From: M3007 sp033764075
GTDB taxonomy: Bacteria; Bacteroidota; Bacteroidia; Chitinophagales; Saprospiraceae
DNA length: 64,000 nucleotides
Direction of reading: 5' to 3'
Assembly (NCBI GenBank): GCA_033764075.1
Contig: JANRJH010000020.1
Coordinates: forward strand, 1 to 64,000
Part shown: in pieces, positions 51,974 to 60,827 of the stretch
Layout of the letters: each line of letters starts with the position of its first letter
Numbering within the stretch: the first letter of the stretch is position 1
Made by a program: the position numbers and the translations under genes
The notes under the pieces: generated by a model
Database searches by the model: none
What the model was told of the DNA's origin: nothing
Seen by the model: only the letters and a program-made list of their open reading frames with translations

Positions 51974-54109
51974 ATGTTTTCTCCCGATCAGCAGCGAGAC
52001 TTGTTCGACCTCTCCAAACGCCTGCTCCACAGCACAACCAACGCCGATCCGACGGAACGGGCTTATGATTTGCGCCGCGTCATTCGTTACCACGAGTGGC
52101 GCTATTACGTGATGAACGACCCGGTGATCAGCGATTTTGAGTACGATCAACTCTACAAGCAACTCGAAGCGCTGGAGCTGGCCCACCCGGAAGTCGTGGA
52201 GCCCGACAGCCCCACCCAGCGGGTGTCGCCCGACCTGACGGAAGAGTCGGCCCCGGTGACCCACCTGACGCCCATGCTGTCGCTTGATAACTCGTATGAT
52301 GCCGACGATCTGCGCGACTTCGACGCTACGGTGCGCAAGCTCTGCGCCCTGCCGCCCGATGCACCGGTGGTCTACGCGGTAGAGCCCAAGTTCGACGGCG
52401 GCACCATTGCCCTGGTGTACAGCAATGACATGCTGGAGCGTGCTGCAACCCGTGGCAACGGCGAGGCGGGCGACGAGATCACGCCCAACATGCGCACCCT
52501 GCGCACCATACCCCTGCAAGCCGCGTTTTCGAGCCACGGAATCCAGCGGGCGGAGCTGCGCGGGGAGGCGCTCATCCGCAAGGATGTGTTCGAGCAGATC
52601 AACCGCAAGCGCCAGGAGCAGGGCGAGTCCTTGTTTGCCAACCCGCGCAACGCCGCCACCGGGGGCCTGCGCATGAAGGACCCGCGAGAGGCCGCCGAAC
52701 GCGGACTCGAAGCCTTTGTCTATCAGCTGGGATACGCCGTGGACAGCGCCGGGAACGACCAGCTGCCCCGCCTCAACAGCCACCATCAGGCCATTGACCT
52801 GCTCCAGTCCCTCGGGTTTAAAACGCCCCTCAGCACACCCGTCAACGGCGATTTGCCGGAACGCCGACGCTGCCCCGGCATCGAGGAGGTGATCGCCTTC
52901 TGCCAGGCATGGCAGGACGCGCGCGACCGGTACCCATACGAGATCGACGGCATGGTGATCAAGGTGGACGACCGCGACCTGCAGGAGCGCTGCGGCTTCA
53001 CCGCCCACCACCCGCGCTGGGCCATCGCATTCAAATTCAAGGCCCGTCAAGCCACCACCCGCGTGCGCGACGTGGAGTTCCAGGTGGGCAAAACCGGCGC
53101 CGTGACGCCCGTGGCCAAGCTCGAACCCGTGCCCCTGGCCGGCGTGACCGTGCAAAATGTGAGCCTGCACAACGAGGACTTCATCCGTGGCAAGGATATC
53201 CGCATCGGCGATCAGGTGCTGGTGGAGCGCGCGGGCGATGTGATTCCCTACATCGTCAAGTCCCTCCCGGAGCTGCGCGACGGCACCGAGCGCGAAGTGA
53301 TTTATCCCAAAAACTGCCCGGTTTGCAACAGTGTGCTCATAAAACCCGCAGGCGAAGCCATCTGGCGATGCGAAAACGCCGCCTGCGAAGCACAGGTACT
53401 CCAGCGCATGGTCTTTCATACCTCCAAACACGCCATGGACATCGAGGGCATGGGCGAAAGCACCATCCAGCGATTCTATAAGCTGGGCTGGCTGACGTCC
53501 ATCGCCGACATCTACCGCCTCGATTACGCGCAGATCGCCCAACTCGACGGGTTCGGCGAAAAATCGGCCGCCAACCTCCGGGCCGCCGTTGAAAAAGCCA
53601 AAAAGAACCCCATCTACCGGCTCCTGCACAGCCTGAGCGTGCACCACCTGGGCCAAAAATCGTCCCGGCTGCTGGCGGCCGAGGTGACACATGTGCTCGA
53701 CCTCAAGGACTGGCCCCCGGAGCGATACGAAGACATCAAGGAAGTTGGCCCGGTGCTGGCGCGCAACGTGCACCACTTTTTTCAAAACGAGCACAACGTG
53801 GCGCTGCTGCAAACCATGGAGGCCCTCGGCGTCAATCTCCGCCAAACCGACGAGGACCGTAAGCCCGCCTCCGCCACAGAGGGCCCGCTACTGGGCAAAT
53901 CCATCCTGTTCACCGGCACGCTCAGCCAAATGACGCGGGAACAGGCCGAAGCCCGGGCCGCGGCCGCCGGCGCCCGGCTGGCCAGCGGGGTGAGCAAAAA
54001 TCTCGATATCCTGGTGGCCGGGGAAAAAGCGGGATCGAAGCTGAAAAAGGCGCAGGAACTGGGGACGGTGGCGGTTTGGACGGAGGAGGAGTTTTTGGCG
54101 CGGGTGTAA
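51974..54109 (+). CDS. ligA: NAD-dependent DNA ligase
   Basis: This 711-residue enzyme seals nicks in replication and repair. In order: Ia domain with YHEWRYYV and DPVISDFEYDQLY, adenylation domain with active-site K139 in EPKFDGGTI, OB fold, a four-cysteine zinc finger (CPVCNSVLIK ... WRCENAACEAQ), helix-hairpin-helix domain (LDGFGEKSAANL) and C-terminal BRCT domain (GKSILFTGTLSQMTREQA). KFDG replaces the more usual KxDG form with F at the variable site. Length and order are standard. Confidence 0.97.
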   Translation: MFSPDQQRDLFDLSKRLLHSTTNADPTERAYDLRRVIRYHEWRYYVMNDPVISDFEYDQLYKQLEALELAHPEVVEPDSPTQRVSPDLTEESAPVTHLTPMLSLDNSYDADDLRDFDATVRKLCALPPDAPVVYAVEPKFDGGTIALVYSNDMLERAATRGNGEAGDEITPNMRTLRTIPLQAAFSSHGIQRAELRGEALIRKDVFEQINRKRQEQGESLFANPRNAATGGLRMKDPREAAERGLEAFVYQLGYAVDSAGNDQLPRLNSHHQAIDLLQSLGFKTPLSTPVNGDLPERRRCPGIEEVIAFCQAWQDARDRYPYEIDGMVIKVDDRDLQERCGFTAHHPRWAIAFKFKARQATTRVRDVEFQVGKTGAVTPVAKLEPVPLAGVTVQNVSLHNEDFIRGKDIRIGDQVLVERAGDVIPYIVKSLPELRDGTEREVIYPKNCPVCNSVLIKPAGEAIWRCENAACEAQVLQRMVFHTSKHAMDIEGMGESTIQRFYKLGWLTSIADIYRLDYAQIAQLDGFGEKSAANLRAAVEKAKKNPIYRLLHSLSVHHLGQKSSRLLAAEVTHVLDLKDWPPERYEDIKEVGPVLARNVHHFFQNEHNVALLQTMEALGVNLRQTDEDRKPASATEGPLLGKSILFTGTLSQMTREQAEARAAAAGARLASGVSKNLDILVAGEKAGSKLKKAQELGTVAVWTEEEFLARV

Positions 54110-54119
54110 AACGCAGCAC

Positions 54120-55040
54120 CTAAAACTCCGTATACCCTTTAGGCTTCACAATCGTAAACACCCGCGACAGGTTGAAGCCAAAGCGTATCCCGGTCATCGT
54201 GTTCCCGTTCTCGCCCTCGTAAAACCAGTCCAGCGGCGTGTCGCAAATGATGCCGTTGTACGTCATGGCCTGGGCATTGGTAAAGTGGAGCTGGAACACG
54301 TGCCCCCCGGTTTCGATGTCGAACCCGATGGCCAGGCTGTTGGCGTAAGGCGTGCTCACAATCTGATCAGGCAACACGTAGTAGTATTCCGCAGTGATGG
54401 CCACCCGCTTGGTGAGCTTGACCCGCCCGGCAAAGCCCAGCGCAAACACGTCGTTTTTGTCTTCCTCACTCGGCACCAGGTTGCGGTGTACCAGGGTGGG
54501 CATAAACTGGAAAGTGAGGCTTTCGTTAAACTTCCGGGCCAGCAGCAGCTGGTGGGTAAATGCATACCGGGAGGAAGCCAGGTTTTCGCGCTCCGGATCC
54601 GACCACTTGAGCGTGTTGATCTGCATGTCGGTGTAATACGACAAGGTCACCGGCATGTTTTTTTGACCGCTGCTCTGGCGCAGAATCTTGTATTTAAGGT
54701 TGCCGTCCACGGTCTTTTGGTAGGTGCTGCGCCCGATGCCCACCTGGAGACGGCTGGTGACGCCGTAGTCCAGGCTTAACCGGGTGGTGGCTGCGTCGAG
54801 GCCAAACATGTCGTACAGGCCCTCGTTCAGGGTGCCGAAGCGGTGGGCGATGCGGAAGTCCAGCACACCGGCAGCCAGGTTTTCAACCGACTGGCCGTTG
54901 ACCACCTTGGTCGATTTGAAACTGGCCGTCGCGTATTCCGTCTCGGGTTTTTCTTCCACCAGGGACAAAAGATCGGGTTCGTCCTGGGCAGACAAGGCAA
55001 TAGCCAACAGGAAAAAGGGAAGGGTAAGGATCAGGCGCAT
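54120..55040 (-). CDS. DUF5777 family beta-barrel protein
   Basis: This 306-residue protein has a signal peptide ending LSAQ and many amphipathic strands. It shows the pattern LAAGVLDFRIAHRFGTLNEGLYDMFGLDAATTRLSLDYGV, which matches DUF5777 as I know it, and ends with strands GIRFGFNLSRVFTI. It probably sits in the outer membrane. In Bacteroidota such genes lie with YceI and cytochrome-like genes, as here, suggesting a respiratory or redox link. ATG 55040 is chosen for the signal peptide over the upstream start at 55064. Confidence 0.82.
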   Translation of the reverse strand: MRLILTLPFFLLAIALSAQDEPDLLSLVEEKPETEYATASFKSTKVVNGQSVENLAAGVLDFRIAHRFGTLNEGLYDMFGLDAATTRLSLDYGVTSRLQVGIGRSTYQKTVDGNLKYKILRQSSGQKNMPVTLSYYTDMQINTLKWSDPERENLASSRYAFTHQLLLARKFNESLTFQFMPTLVHRNLVPSEEDKNDVFALGFAGRVKLTKRVAITAEYYYVLPDQIVSTPYANSLAIGFDIETGGHVFQLHFTNAQAMTYNGIICDTPLDWFYEGENGNTMTGIRFGFNLSRVFTIVKPKGYTEF

Positions 55041-55068
55041 GGTAAGATTGATTTCAATGTTCAAGGTG

Positions 55069-55128
55069 CCGGGGTTAAAAGGCCAGGGTTCAACCGCACC
55101 GGATCGAACCCTGGCCTTTTAACCCCGG
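55069..55128. repeat. Perfect 23-bp inverted repeat
   Basis: Arm 55069-55091 (CCGGGGTTAAAAGGCCAGGG then TTC) is the exact reverse complement of 55106-55128, with a 14-base loop. It lies between the YceI-like gene stop and the DUF5777 start on the minus strand. It may limit read-through between the two, or be a REP-type element. Confidence 0.85.
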
Positions 55129-55132
55129 AAAA

Positions 55133-55684
55133 TTATTTGCCCATGGGTTTCAGCGTGCCGTCTACGCTGACTTTCACGGATTTGGCGATCTTGTCGGCCA
55201 CCACCGAAGGGATGGGTATGTTGTAATCGGCGGGCGCCACGGAGAAGTCCGAATGGACGGAAATCACTCCGTTTTTCACGGTGACCTTGCCAACGATGTC
55301 CGCCGGCTTGTCCACCCCGTGCATGCTCATGGTGCCGCTGAGTTTGGCGGTGTAGGTGCCGTCTTTGGTGAAGCTCACTTCGCCGGGGTTGGTCACGTTG
55401 CCTTTGAAGGTGGCGTTGGGGTATTTGGTCGACTCCATGTAGTTCTCGTTGAAGTGCTCTTGCATCAGCGCTTTTTCAAAGAGAAAATTTTTGATGAGCA
55501 CCTTGCACTCCACACGACCGGCGGCGGGGTCGAGCACAATGGTGCCGCTGTTGTTGGTAGCGTCAATTTTTTCAATGGGGGTTTCCGACAGGAATTTCAC
55601 CTTGGCGTCCTGGGTGAAAAATTTCTGTGAAAAAGCCGGGCCGCCAAGCAGCAGCGCAAAGAGAAAAAGAAGGTACCTGTTCAT
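55133..55684 (-). CDS. YceI-like family protein
   Basis: This 183-residue exported protein has a signal peptide (MNRYLLFLFALLLGGPAFSQ) and a lipocalin-like barrel with KVKFLSETPIEKIDATNN, LFEKALMQEHFNENYMESTKYPNATFKG and GTMSMHGVDKPADIVGKV. The family binds long isoprenoid or fatty lipids in the periplasm. ATG 55684 is chosen over the upstream TTG. It sits in a minus-strand group with tRNA_anti-like and cytochrome-like genes. Confidence 0.9.
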   Translation of the reverse strand: MNRYLLFLFALLLGGPAFSQKFFTQDAKVKFLSETPIEKIDATNNSGTIVLDPAAGRVECKVLIKNFLFEKALMQEHFNENYMESTKYPNATFKGNVTNPGEVSFTKDGTYTAKLSGTMSMHGVDKPADIVGKVTVKNGVISVHSDFSVAPADYNIPIPSVVADKIAKSVKVSVDGTLKPMGK

Positions 55685-55721
55685 AGGTGGCAAACTTTTA
55701 GGTTGGGTTAAAATTGGTGTG

Positions 55722-56129
55722 TTATTTTACTTCCACGCACCGCGCCAGCTGCACACTCAGGTTGTAACCGGTGCAGTTGCCTTTGAAGGTGACGGTTTCG
55801 CCGGCCGAGAAGCCGGTGCGCGCGTGTTGGGTGAGCGGATCCAGTTCGCAGGAAACGCCGAAATCACCGGCGGCCAGGGTCACTTTTACGCCGCCGTCCG
55901 AAGTCGGGGTCACTTCCGCAACCTGGCCGGTCACCGCCACCACTTTTCCCAGGTATCGGGCATTGGCAGCGGCCTCGTCGGTTTCGAAAGCGGTGTACAG
56001 GGCCTGGGCCTCCACCTGCTCGTCTACCGGGGCTTTTTCCATTTTGGCGTGGGGTTTATTGTACAGGTAAACCCCGTAGGCGCCGGCCAGGAGGGCGACG
56101 CCGAGCAAAATCCAGAGGATGCGTTTCAT
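55722..56129 (-). CDS. tRNA_anti-like OB-fold membrane-anchored protein
   Basis: This 135-residue protein has an N-terminal helix (about 5-22) and a short linker. An OB-fold follows with ARYLGKVVAVTGQVAEVT, VKVTLAAGDFGVSCELD and GETVTFKGNCTGYN, typical of the tRNA_anti-like family in Bacteroidota. Despite the name, RNA binding is unproven. It precedes the YceI-like gene on the same strand. Confidence 0.85.
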   Translation of the reverse strand: MKRILWILLGVALLAGAYGVYLYNKPHAKMEKAPVDEQVEAQALYTAFETDEAAANARYLGKVVAVTGQVAEVTPTSDGGVKVTLAAGDFGVSCELDPLTQHARTGFSAGETVTFKGNCTGYNLSVQLARCVEVK

Positions 56130-56144
56130 GTGTTGTTGGGTTGT

Positions 56145-56522
56145 TTAGTTTTTGGGCGCGCCGGCATTTACCCAGGATTCGATTTTTTCGCGGTCGCACG
56201 CCGGCAGCAAACCGGTAGGTGGCATGGGGTTGCCCGCGTTGTTGATGGCATTCACCAACTGGCCGGACTGGGCCAGCGGGAGCAGGCTCTCGTAGGTGTC
56301 AAACGGCAATCCGGCCACGTTGCTCGAGGTGCTGTGGCAGGCGTAGCAGTTGTTTTGCAACAGCGCCGTTATCTGCGCGCTGTATTTGATGTTGGTGGTG
56401 TCGCACCCGTTTTCGCCTCCGTAGAGGTCTTCTTCATTGTCGTAATAACAAGCGTTGCTCCACAAAACGATGCCCGCGATCAGCAGCAGGGGAAGCCAGA
56501 TTTTTTGCATGTGTTTTTGCAT
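56145..56522 (-). CDS. Small c-type cytochrome-like lipoprotein
   Basis: This 125-residue protein has a signal segment and lipobox-like SNAC. One CYACHS heme motif (CxxCH) is followed by PFDTYESLLPLAQSGQLVNAINNAGNPMPPTG, where MPP could supply the methionine ligand. The pattern matches the planctomycete-type cytochrome C domain. The frame runs upstream to 56594; ATG 56522 or 56510 fits the signal. A perfect -7 element lies at 56558-56565. It probably carries electrons in the periplasm. Confidence 0.78.
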   Translation of the reverse strand: MQKHMQKIWLPLLLIAGIVLWSNACYYDNEEDLYGGENGCDTTNIKYSAQITALLQNNCYACHSTSSNVAGLPFDTYESLLPLAQSGQLVNAINNAGNPMPPTGLLPACDREKIESWVNAGAPKN

Positions 56523-56557
56523 GGACGAAAAAAAAGTTGCCGGTGAGGAGTAAAACC

Positions 56558-56565
56558 CAAAGATA
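56558..56565 (-). promoter_or_regulatory. -7 promoter element for the cytochrome-like gene group
   Basis: The minus strand reads TATCTTTG, a perfect match, 35 bases before ATG 56522. It probably serves the run down to the YceI-like gene. Confidence 0.5.
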
Positions 56566-56636
56566 ACGGTTGTGGCAAAAACGTGTTTAAACATCTAAAT
56601 AGTTTAAACCAAAACTTAACGTTTAGCCCAAAAGTG

Positions 56637-57389
56637 TCAATTCTCCGGGGCGCCAGCGTCAATCCAGCTTTTCAGGCGCCGGAGCGTACAATCGTCAAGT
56701 CGGGCGCCCCCTTTGGGCATAAAGCCGGTCGATTTTGAAACGGACCCGTACAGTTTGCCGTTCAGTGCCTGGACTTTGACTGCTGCATACGTGCCCAGGT
56801 TTACAGCGCCCTGGGGCGAGGGGCCACTGTGGCATCCCTGGCATTTGGATTTGATCAGCGGCTGCACAAAGGATGTCCAGGAAAAGGCTGTGCTGTCGCA
56901 ACCCCCGTAGTTCGGGTTACAGCCGTTGTTTTTGGTCCCCTGCTGAATCCATGTCCGGATCAACTGTATCTCGGCTGCGCTCATGGCTGCACGGGGGGCG
57001 GGTGGCATTCGGTCATCGGGATCGGTTTCCAGGATGACCTCCAGCAACTCATTTTTGTCCGGATCCGTTGAGGTAATGTTTTTTACGGTGGACTTTACCC
57101 GCTCATAGGACGTCAAAATGATGCCTTCTTCTGCACTTGTTTCGTTGTGGCAACCCGATTCGGAGCAGCGCGACACCAGCAGGGGCAATACGTCGTTCTG
57201 AAAATACACCGTGTCCGGGTCGCATGCCACCCCCGTCGATGTGCCGCCTCCGCCACCCGGATCGGGCGGCGCTGTGGTGTCTGCCGGGTCGGGTAATTCA
57301 CTGAAAAACGGATCGTGCTTGCAGGAGGTTGTTGACATGGCAACGGTGAGTAATACCGAAAAAAAAGCAAAGATGAAGTGCCTGTACAT
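56637..57389 (-). CDS. Di-domain cytochrome c-like lipoprotein with one CX4CH and one CXXCH motif
   Basis: This 250-residue protein has a lipoprotein-like signal (VLLTVAMSTTSC) and a proline/glycine linker (PPDPGGGGG). Two heme-type domains follow: RCSESGCHN (a CX4CH motif) with RMPPAP, and KCQGCHSG (CXXCH) with FMPKGG. The methionines in the RMPP and FMPK segments could be axial ligands. It is paired with the single-domain protein downstream, whose ends (WVNAGAPKN and WIDAGAPEN) are nearly alike, so they are related. Whether the CX4CH domain binds heme is uncertain. Confidence 0.78.
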   Translation of the reverse strand: MYRHFIFAFFSVLLTVAMSTTSCKHDPFFSELPDPADTTAPPDPGGGGGTSTGVACDPDTVYFQNDVLPLLVSRCSESGCHNETSAEEGIILTSYERVKSTVKNITSTDPDKNELLEVILETDPDDRMPPAPRAAMSAAEIQLIRTWIQQGTKNNGCNPNYGGCDSTAFSWTSFVQPLIKSKCQGCHSGPSPQGAVNLGTYAAVKVQALNGKLYGSVSKSTGFMPKGGARLDDCTLRRLKSWIDAGAPEN

Positions 57390-57675
57390 GGGGGAATCAG
57401 GATTTTGTTCTGCATTAAACACAGCAAAGATGTCCTGTATTGTTTTGTACACAGTAAACATTTATAGGTGTTTGTCAGAAAAATATTCTACAAAAAAACA
57501 ATATGCTTAAAATTAAATGCTTTTTTTTGAATAAAATATGATTTTATATACAATAAAAAAATAATTTAAATTTGCGTTTTGTCGATAAATATCAGGGAAT
57601 CTGACATCCTTTTACCATGCCTGAAAACACATCGGCCCGGCAAACGGTTATATTCGCGAACAATTTTGGGGTATT
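57390..57675. promoter_or_regulatory. AT-rich divergent region with a promoter for the small membrane protein gene
   Basis: The stretch is very AT-rich. TAAATTTG at 57567-57574 is a perfect plus-strand -7 element. On the minus strand CATCTTTG (57424-57431) is a one-mismatch element for the di-domain cytochrome gene. Small open frames here have no codon or motif support. Confidence 0.45.
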
Positions 57676-57804
57676 ATGCGATTCAACACAACCAAAACCA
57701 AAGCCTGGCTCAGCCGCATCGGCCTCGCCGGTTTTCTATTTTTCCTGGGCAAGGGACTGCTGTGGCTGTTCATCGGGTTTGGGGCGCTCAAAATGTGCCA
57801 GTGA
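57676..57804 (+). CDS. 42-residue single-helix membrane peptide
   Basis: ATG 57676 opens a 42-codon frame with a basic N-terminus (MRFNTTKTKAWLSRIG) and one long hydrophobic helix (LAGFLFFLGKGLLWLFIGFG), ending KMCQ. I recall similar KGLLW-type mini-proteins in many Bacteroidota genomes, so it is likely a real gene. It lies 102 bases downstream of a perfect -7 element. Function is unknown; it may attach to a membrane complex. Confidence 0.6.
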   Translation: MRFNTTKTKAWLSRIGLAGFLFFLGKGLLWLFIGFGALKMCQ

Positions 57805-57887
57805 TTCGGTACCCCTGCCGGACCCGAATCCGTTAATTGTGCAACAAAGCACGGAGATTGTGCATGTACGCGGCAGTTGGAATATGC

Positions 57888-57895
57888 TACTTTTG
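57888..57895 (+). promoter_or_regulatory. -7 promoter element for the sulfur module
   Basis: TACTTTTG is a perfect match, 70 bases before the SoxB-like ATG at 57966. It probably drives all three genes to 61274. Confidence 0.5.
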
Positions 57896-57965
57896 TGAAG
57901 GTAATTTTTTTCAAAATTAAATTTTCACAATCAAGCACTTTCCGGCTGTTAGTTTTAGGCAAAAA

Positions 57966-59681
57966 ATGAAATCTCCCCGTCGCAAGTTCCTCCGAAACAC
58001 ACTATTGGCTGGCCTGGGGGCCGGTCTGGGCGCAAAAGGCCTGCGCGCTGCGCCTCCGGGCACGGCCGATGATGAAAAAATGCAATCGGGCAGCGCCCCG
58101 GCCTCATCCGTTCAGGCGCATTCGGCGCCGGGCACCGGCAAGCTTACCCTGCTGCAAACCACCGATGTACACTGCCAGATTCATCCGCACGACGAGTTGT
58201 TCTGGGAAAACAACCGCATCGTTTTCCGGCAGACCGCCGGTTACGCCCACATGGCCACCTTGTTTGACCAGGTCAGGAAGGAAAACCCCCACACCTTTAT
58301 CATGGACACCGGCGACATGTTCCAGGGCAGCGAACTGTCGGTAAAAACCATCGGAAAAGCATTTATCCCTATTCTCGACGCCCTGGGTTACGACCTCTAC
58401 CTGCCCGGCAACTGGGAGGTGGTGTACGGCAAACAGAACATGCAGACCCTGCTGGGGGGACTCGAAGCGCCCAAAGTGTGCGCCAACATGTACCACGATG
58501 CCGGCGACGGCCAGCGAGGCGAGCTCGTCTTCCCGCCGTATTTCACGTGGACCCGCCTGGGCGTCAAGATCGGTTTCATCGGACTCACCGACCACCTGGT
58601 GCCCATCCGCCAATCGCCCGAATACTCCCGGGGCATCGTTTACACCAAACCGGAGGAGTCGCTCGCCCATTGGGTGCAAGTGCTGCGCGAGCAGGAACAG
58701 TGCGACCGCGTGATCGTTATCGCCCACCTGGGCCTCTCCCAACAAATTTCCCTGGGCAACCACGAAGCCTGTGCGGGGGTGGACTACATCTTCGGCGGCG
58801 ACACCCACGAGCGGGTGCGCACGCCCATCGCCTGCCGATACACCAGGGTGGTGGAACCCGGCGCATTCGGTTCATTCGTCGGACGGCTCGAACTGGACGT
58901 AGTCGACGGCAAAATCATCGGCGAACGCTACGACCTGATGGAAGTGAACACCGACCGGTATCCCGCCAAGCCCGAGATTAAAACGCTGGTCGACGAACTG
59001 GAAAAGCCGTTCAAAGACGACATCAACAAGGTCATCGGTTACAGCACCGTGCCCCTTTACCGCTACTTCGTCATCGAAAACACCATAGATACCCTGGTGC
59101 TGGATGCGCTGGACTGGCAGCTCGACACCGACATCGTGCTCTCAAACGGCTTCCGCTTCTGCCCGCCGCGCAACACGGGCCCCGACGGCCGGGTGGCCAT
59201 CACGGAAGGATACCTGTTCGACATGCTCCCTATCGACGCCACCGTGCGCACCGGCAGGGTAACCGGCAAACAGTTGCTCGACTGGCTCGAAACCGAGCTC
59301 AACAATGTGTTTGCCAAAAACGCCTCGGAGCGCTTCGGCGGCTGGGTGGTTAAATTCAAGGGCATGCAGGTAGAATTCCTCGCCTTCGGCGAAAAAGGCA
59401 AACGCGTACAAAAAGTCACCGTCAAAGGCCGTCCCCTCGACCCCGCAGCCGAATACACCGTGGCGGCCTGCGAGCGCGAGGGCGATCCCCCCACCACGCT
59501 CTGCCGCATCAAGAACGTGCTGGCCGCTCATAATACGCCCCACACCCTGCATCAGGTCATGAAAGCCTATCTGGCCGCCAACTCACCGGTGACGCCCAAG
59601 CCCCGCGGACATGCCAGGGCCCTCGACGCACCGGAAACCCTGCTTTCACAGGTGAGCGGCGTACCCTATGAATTCCGTTAA
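57966..59681 (+). CDS. SoxB-like metallophosphoesterase/5'-nucleotidase family protein
   Basis: This 571-residue protein starts with a twin-arginine-type signal (MKSPRRKFLRN). The N-terminal metallophosphoesterase domain has TTDVHCQ, DTGDMFQG, PGNWEVVYG, IAHLG and GGDTHERV, the dimetal ligands. Ordinary 5'-nucleotidases have GNHE(F); SoxB has GHWEFTYG, so GNWEVVYG with the tryptophan points to the SoxB branch. The C-terminal half has SNGFRFCPP, EGYLFDMLPIDATVRTGRVTG. SoxB hydrolyses sulfate from a SoxY-bound intermediate with two Mn ions. Here it lies 12 bases upstream of a TsdA-like cytochrome and a DsrE protein. No SoxYZ or SoxXA is in the window, so the true substrate is open. Confidence 0.82.
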   Translation: MKSPRRKFLRNTLLAGLGAGLGAKGLRAAPPGTADDEKMQSGSAPASSVQAHSAPGTGKLTLLQTTDVHCQIHPHDELFWENNRIVFRQTAGYAHMATLFDQVRKENPHTFIMDTGDMFQGSELSVKTIGKAFIPILDALGYDLYLPGNWEVVYGKQNMQTLLGGLEAPKVCANMYHDAGDGQRGELVFPPYFTWTRLGVKIGFIGLTDHLVPIRQSPEYSRGIVYTKPEESLAHWVQVLREQEQCDRVIVIAHLGLSQQISLGNHEACAGVDYIFGGDTHERVRTPIACRYTRVVEPGAFGSFVGRLELDVVDGKIIGERYDLMEVNTDRYPAKPEIKTLVDELEKPFKDDINKVIGYSTVPLYRYFVIENTIDTLVLDALDWQLDTDIVLSNGFRFCPPRNTGPDGRVAITEGYLFDMLPIDATVRTGRVTGKQLLDWLETELNNVFAKNASERFGGWVVKFKGMQVEFLAFGEKGKRVQKVTVKGRPLDPAAEYTVAACEREGDPPTTLCRIKNVLAAHNTPHTLHQVMKAYLAANSPVTPKPRGHARALDAPETLLSQVSGVPYEFR

Positions 59682-59693
59682 ACCAGCCGCGAA

Positions 59694-60821
59694 ATGGACA
59701 ACGATAAAATGCTCATAGACAGCCTTCGGCGCAGCCTGTGGATATCTGCGGTCACCAACGTGGTGCTCGTGCTGGCCATGTTCGCCGCCACTTTGCTGAG
59801 CGTTTTTGACGCCTGGCCGACCTGGGACGTCGATACCTGGTTCAGAATGAAAAAGCGCCCTTCCCCCTTTGCCGTACCCGAAGGGCTTCAGCCCGACAGC
59901 CTTACCCTGGCCATCTCCCGGGAGTTGTCGCCCTGGACACCGCCCAGCCTGGACGCCATTCCGGACGATGAGTCCGGCGCCCGTATTCGGTACGGACGCG
60001 AACTGATCGCCAACACCGCCGTTTACCTGGGGCCCAAAGGCAAAATAGCGCCGATCACCAATGGGCTGAACTGCCAAAATTGTCACCTCGAGGCCGGCGC
60101 CAAACAATGGGGCAACAACTACGGCGCCGTAGCCGCCACCTACCCCAAATACAGGGCGCGCAGCGGAACGGAGGAAGATGTGTACAAACGCGTGAACGAC
60201 TGCCTGGAGCGCAGCCTCAATGGCCAGGCCTTGCCCCTGGAAAGCCCCGAGTTGCAGGCCATGGCTGCCTACATCAACTGGGTGGGTCATGAAGTGCCCA
60301 GAAAGGAATCGCCGGTCGGTTCGGGCATTTTTCGCCTGCCGTATCTGGACCGCGCTGCCGACCCCGCCCGGGGTAAGGTCGTTTACGAAGCGAAGTGTGC
60401 TTCGTGCCACGGCGCCGACGGCCAGGGGGCCCTGCTTGCCGAAGGCAATGCCTACGCTTACCCCCCGCTTTGGGGGCCCCGTAGTTACAACCACGGCGCA
60501 GGTCTTTTTCGCCTGTCCATGTTTGCCGGATACGTCAAGTACAACATGCCCCTTGGCGTGCGCTGGCCCGACAGTCAGCTCAGCGATGCAGAATGCTGGG
60601 ACGTAGCTGCCTTTGTAAACTCCCAGCCCCGTCCGGGCAAAGACCTCAGCGCCGACTGGCCCGATATCGCCCGCAAACCGGTTGACCATCCTTTCGGGCC
60701 GTATGCAGACACCTTTTCAGAAAAACAACACAAGTACGGCCCGTTTGGCCCCATCGAGGCGGCCCGAAAAGCGTTGGCAGGCGCCCAAAAAGCGCAACAA
60801 ACCATTTCCACTTCAAAATAA
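59694..60821 (+). CDS. TsdA-like membrane-anchored diheme cytochrome c
   Basis: This 375-residue protein has an N-terminal membrane anchor (about 15-38). Heme site 1 is GLNCQNCHLEAG (C127, C130, H131). The segment RVNDCLERSLNG carries C170, matching the axial cysteine segment of thiosulfate dehydrogenase TsdA (GCFxxSMNG type). Heme site 2 is CASCHG (C235, C238, H239) with M285 in YVKYNMPLG as a likely ligand. TsdA joins two thiosulfates into tetrathionate, or the reverse. The gene context (SoxB-like upstream, DsrE downstream) fits sulfur chemistry. It is longer than TsdA mainly because of the anchor and the C-terminal tail. Confidence 0.82.
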   Translation: MDNDKMLIDSLRRSLWISAVTNVVLVLAMFAATLLSVFDAWPTWDVDTWFRMKKRPSPFAVPEGLQPDSLTLAISRELSPWTPPSLDAIPDDESGARIRYGRELIANTAVYLGPKGKIAPITNGLNCQNCHLEAGAKQWGNNYGAVAATYPKYRARSGTEEDVYKRVNDCLERSLNGQALPLESPELQAMAAYINWVGHEVPRKESPVGSGIFRLPYLDRAADPARGKVVYEAKCASCHGADGQGALLAEGNAYAYPPLWGPRSYNHGAGLFRLSMFAGYVKYNMPLGVRWPDSQLSDAECWDVAAFVNSQPRPGKDLSADWPDIARKPVDHPFGPYADTFSEKQHKYGPFGPIEAARKALAGAQKAQQTISTSK

Positions 60822-60827
60822 ACGAAG

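Noticed and set aside
51938..53845. 635-residue open frame antisense to ligA
   Set aside because: ligA has all expected domains on the other strand; the shadow is a product of GC-rich codon bias.
57579..57898. Two overlapping open frames of 85 and 93 residues
   Set aside because: They overlap the better-supported 42-residue membrane peptide in other frames and have no signal or motif.
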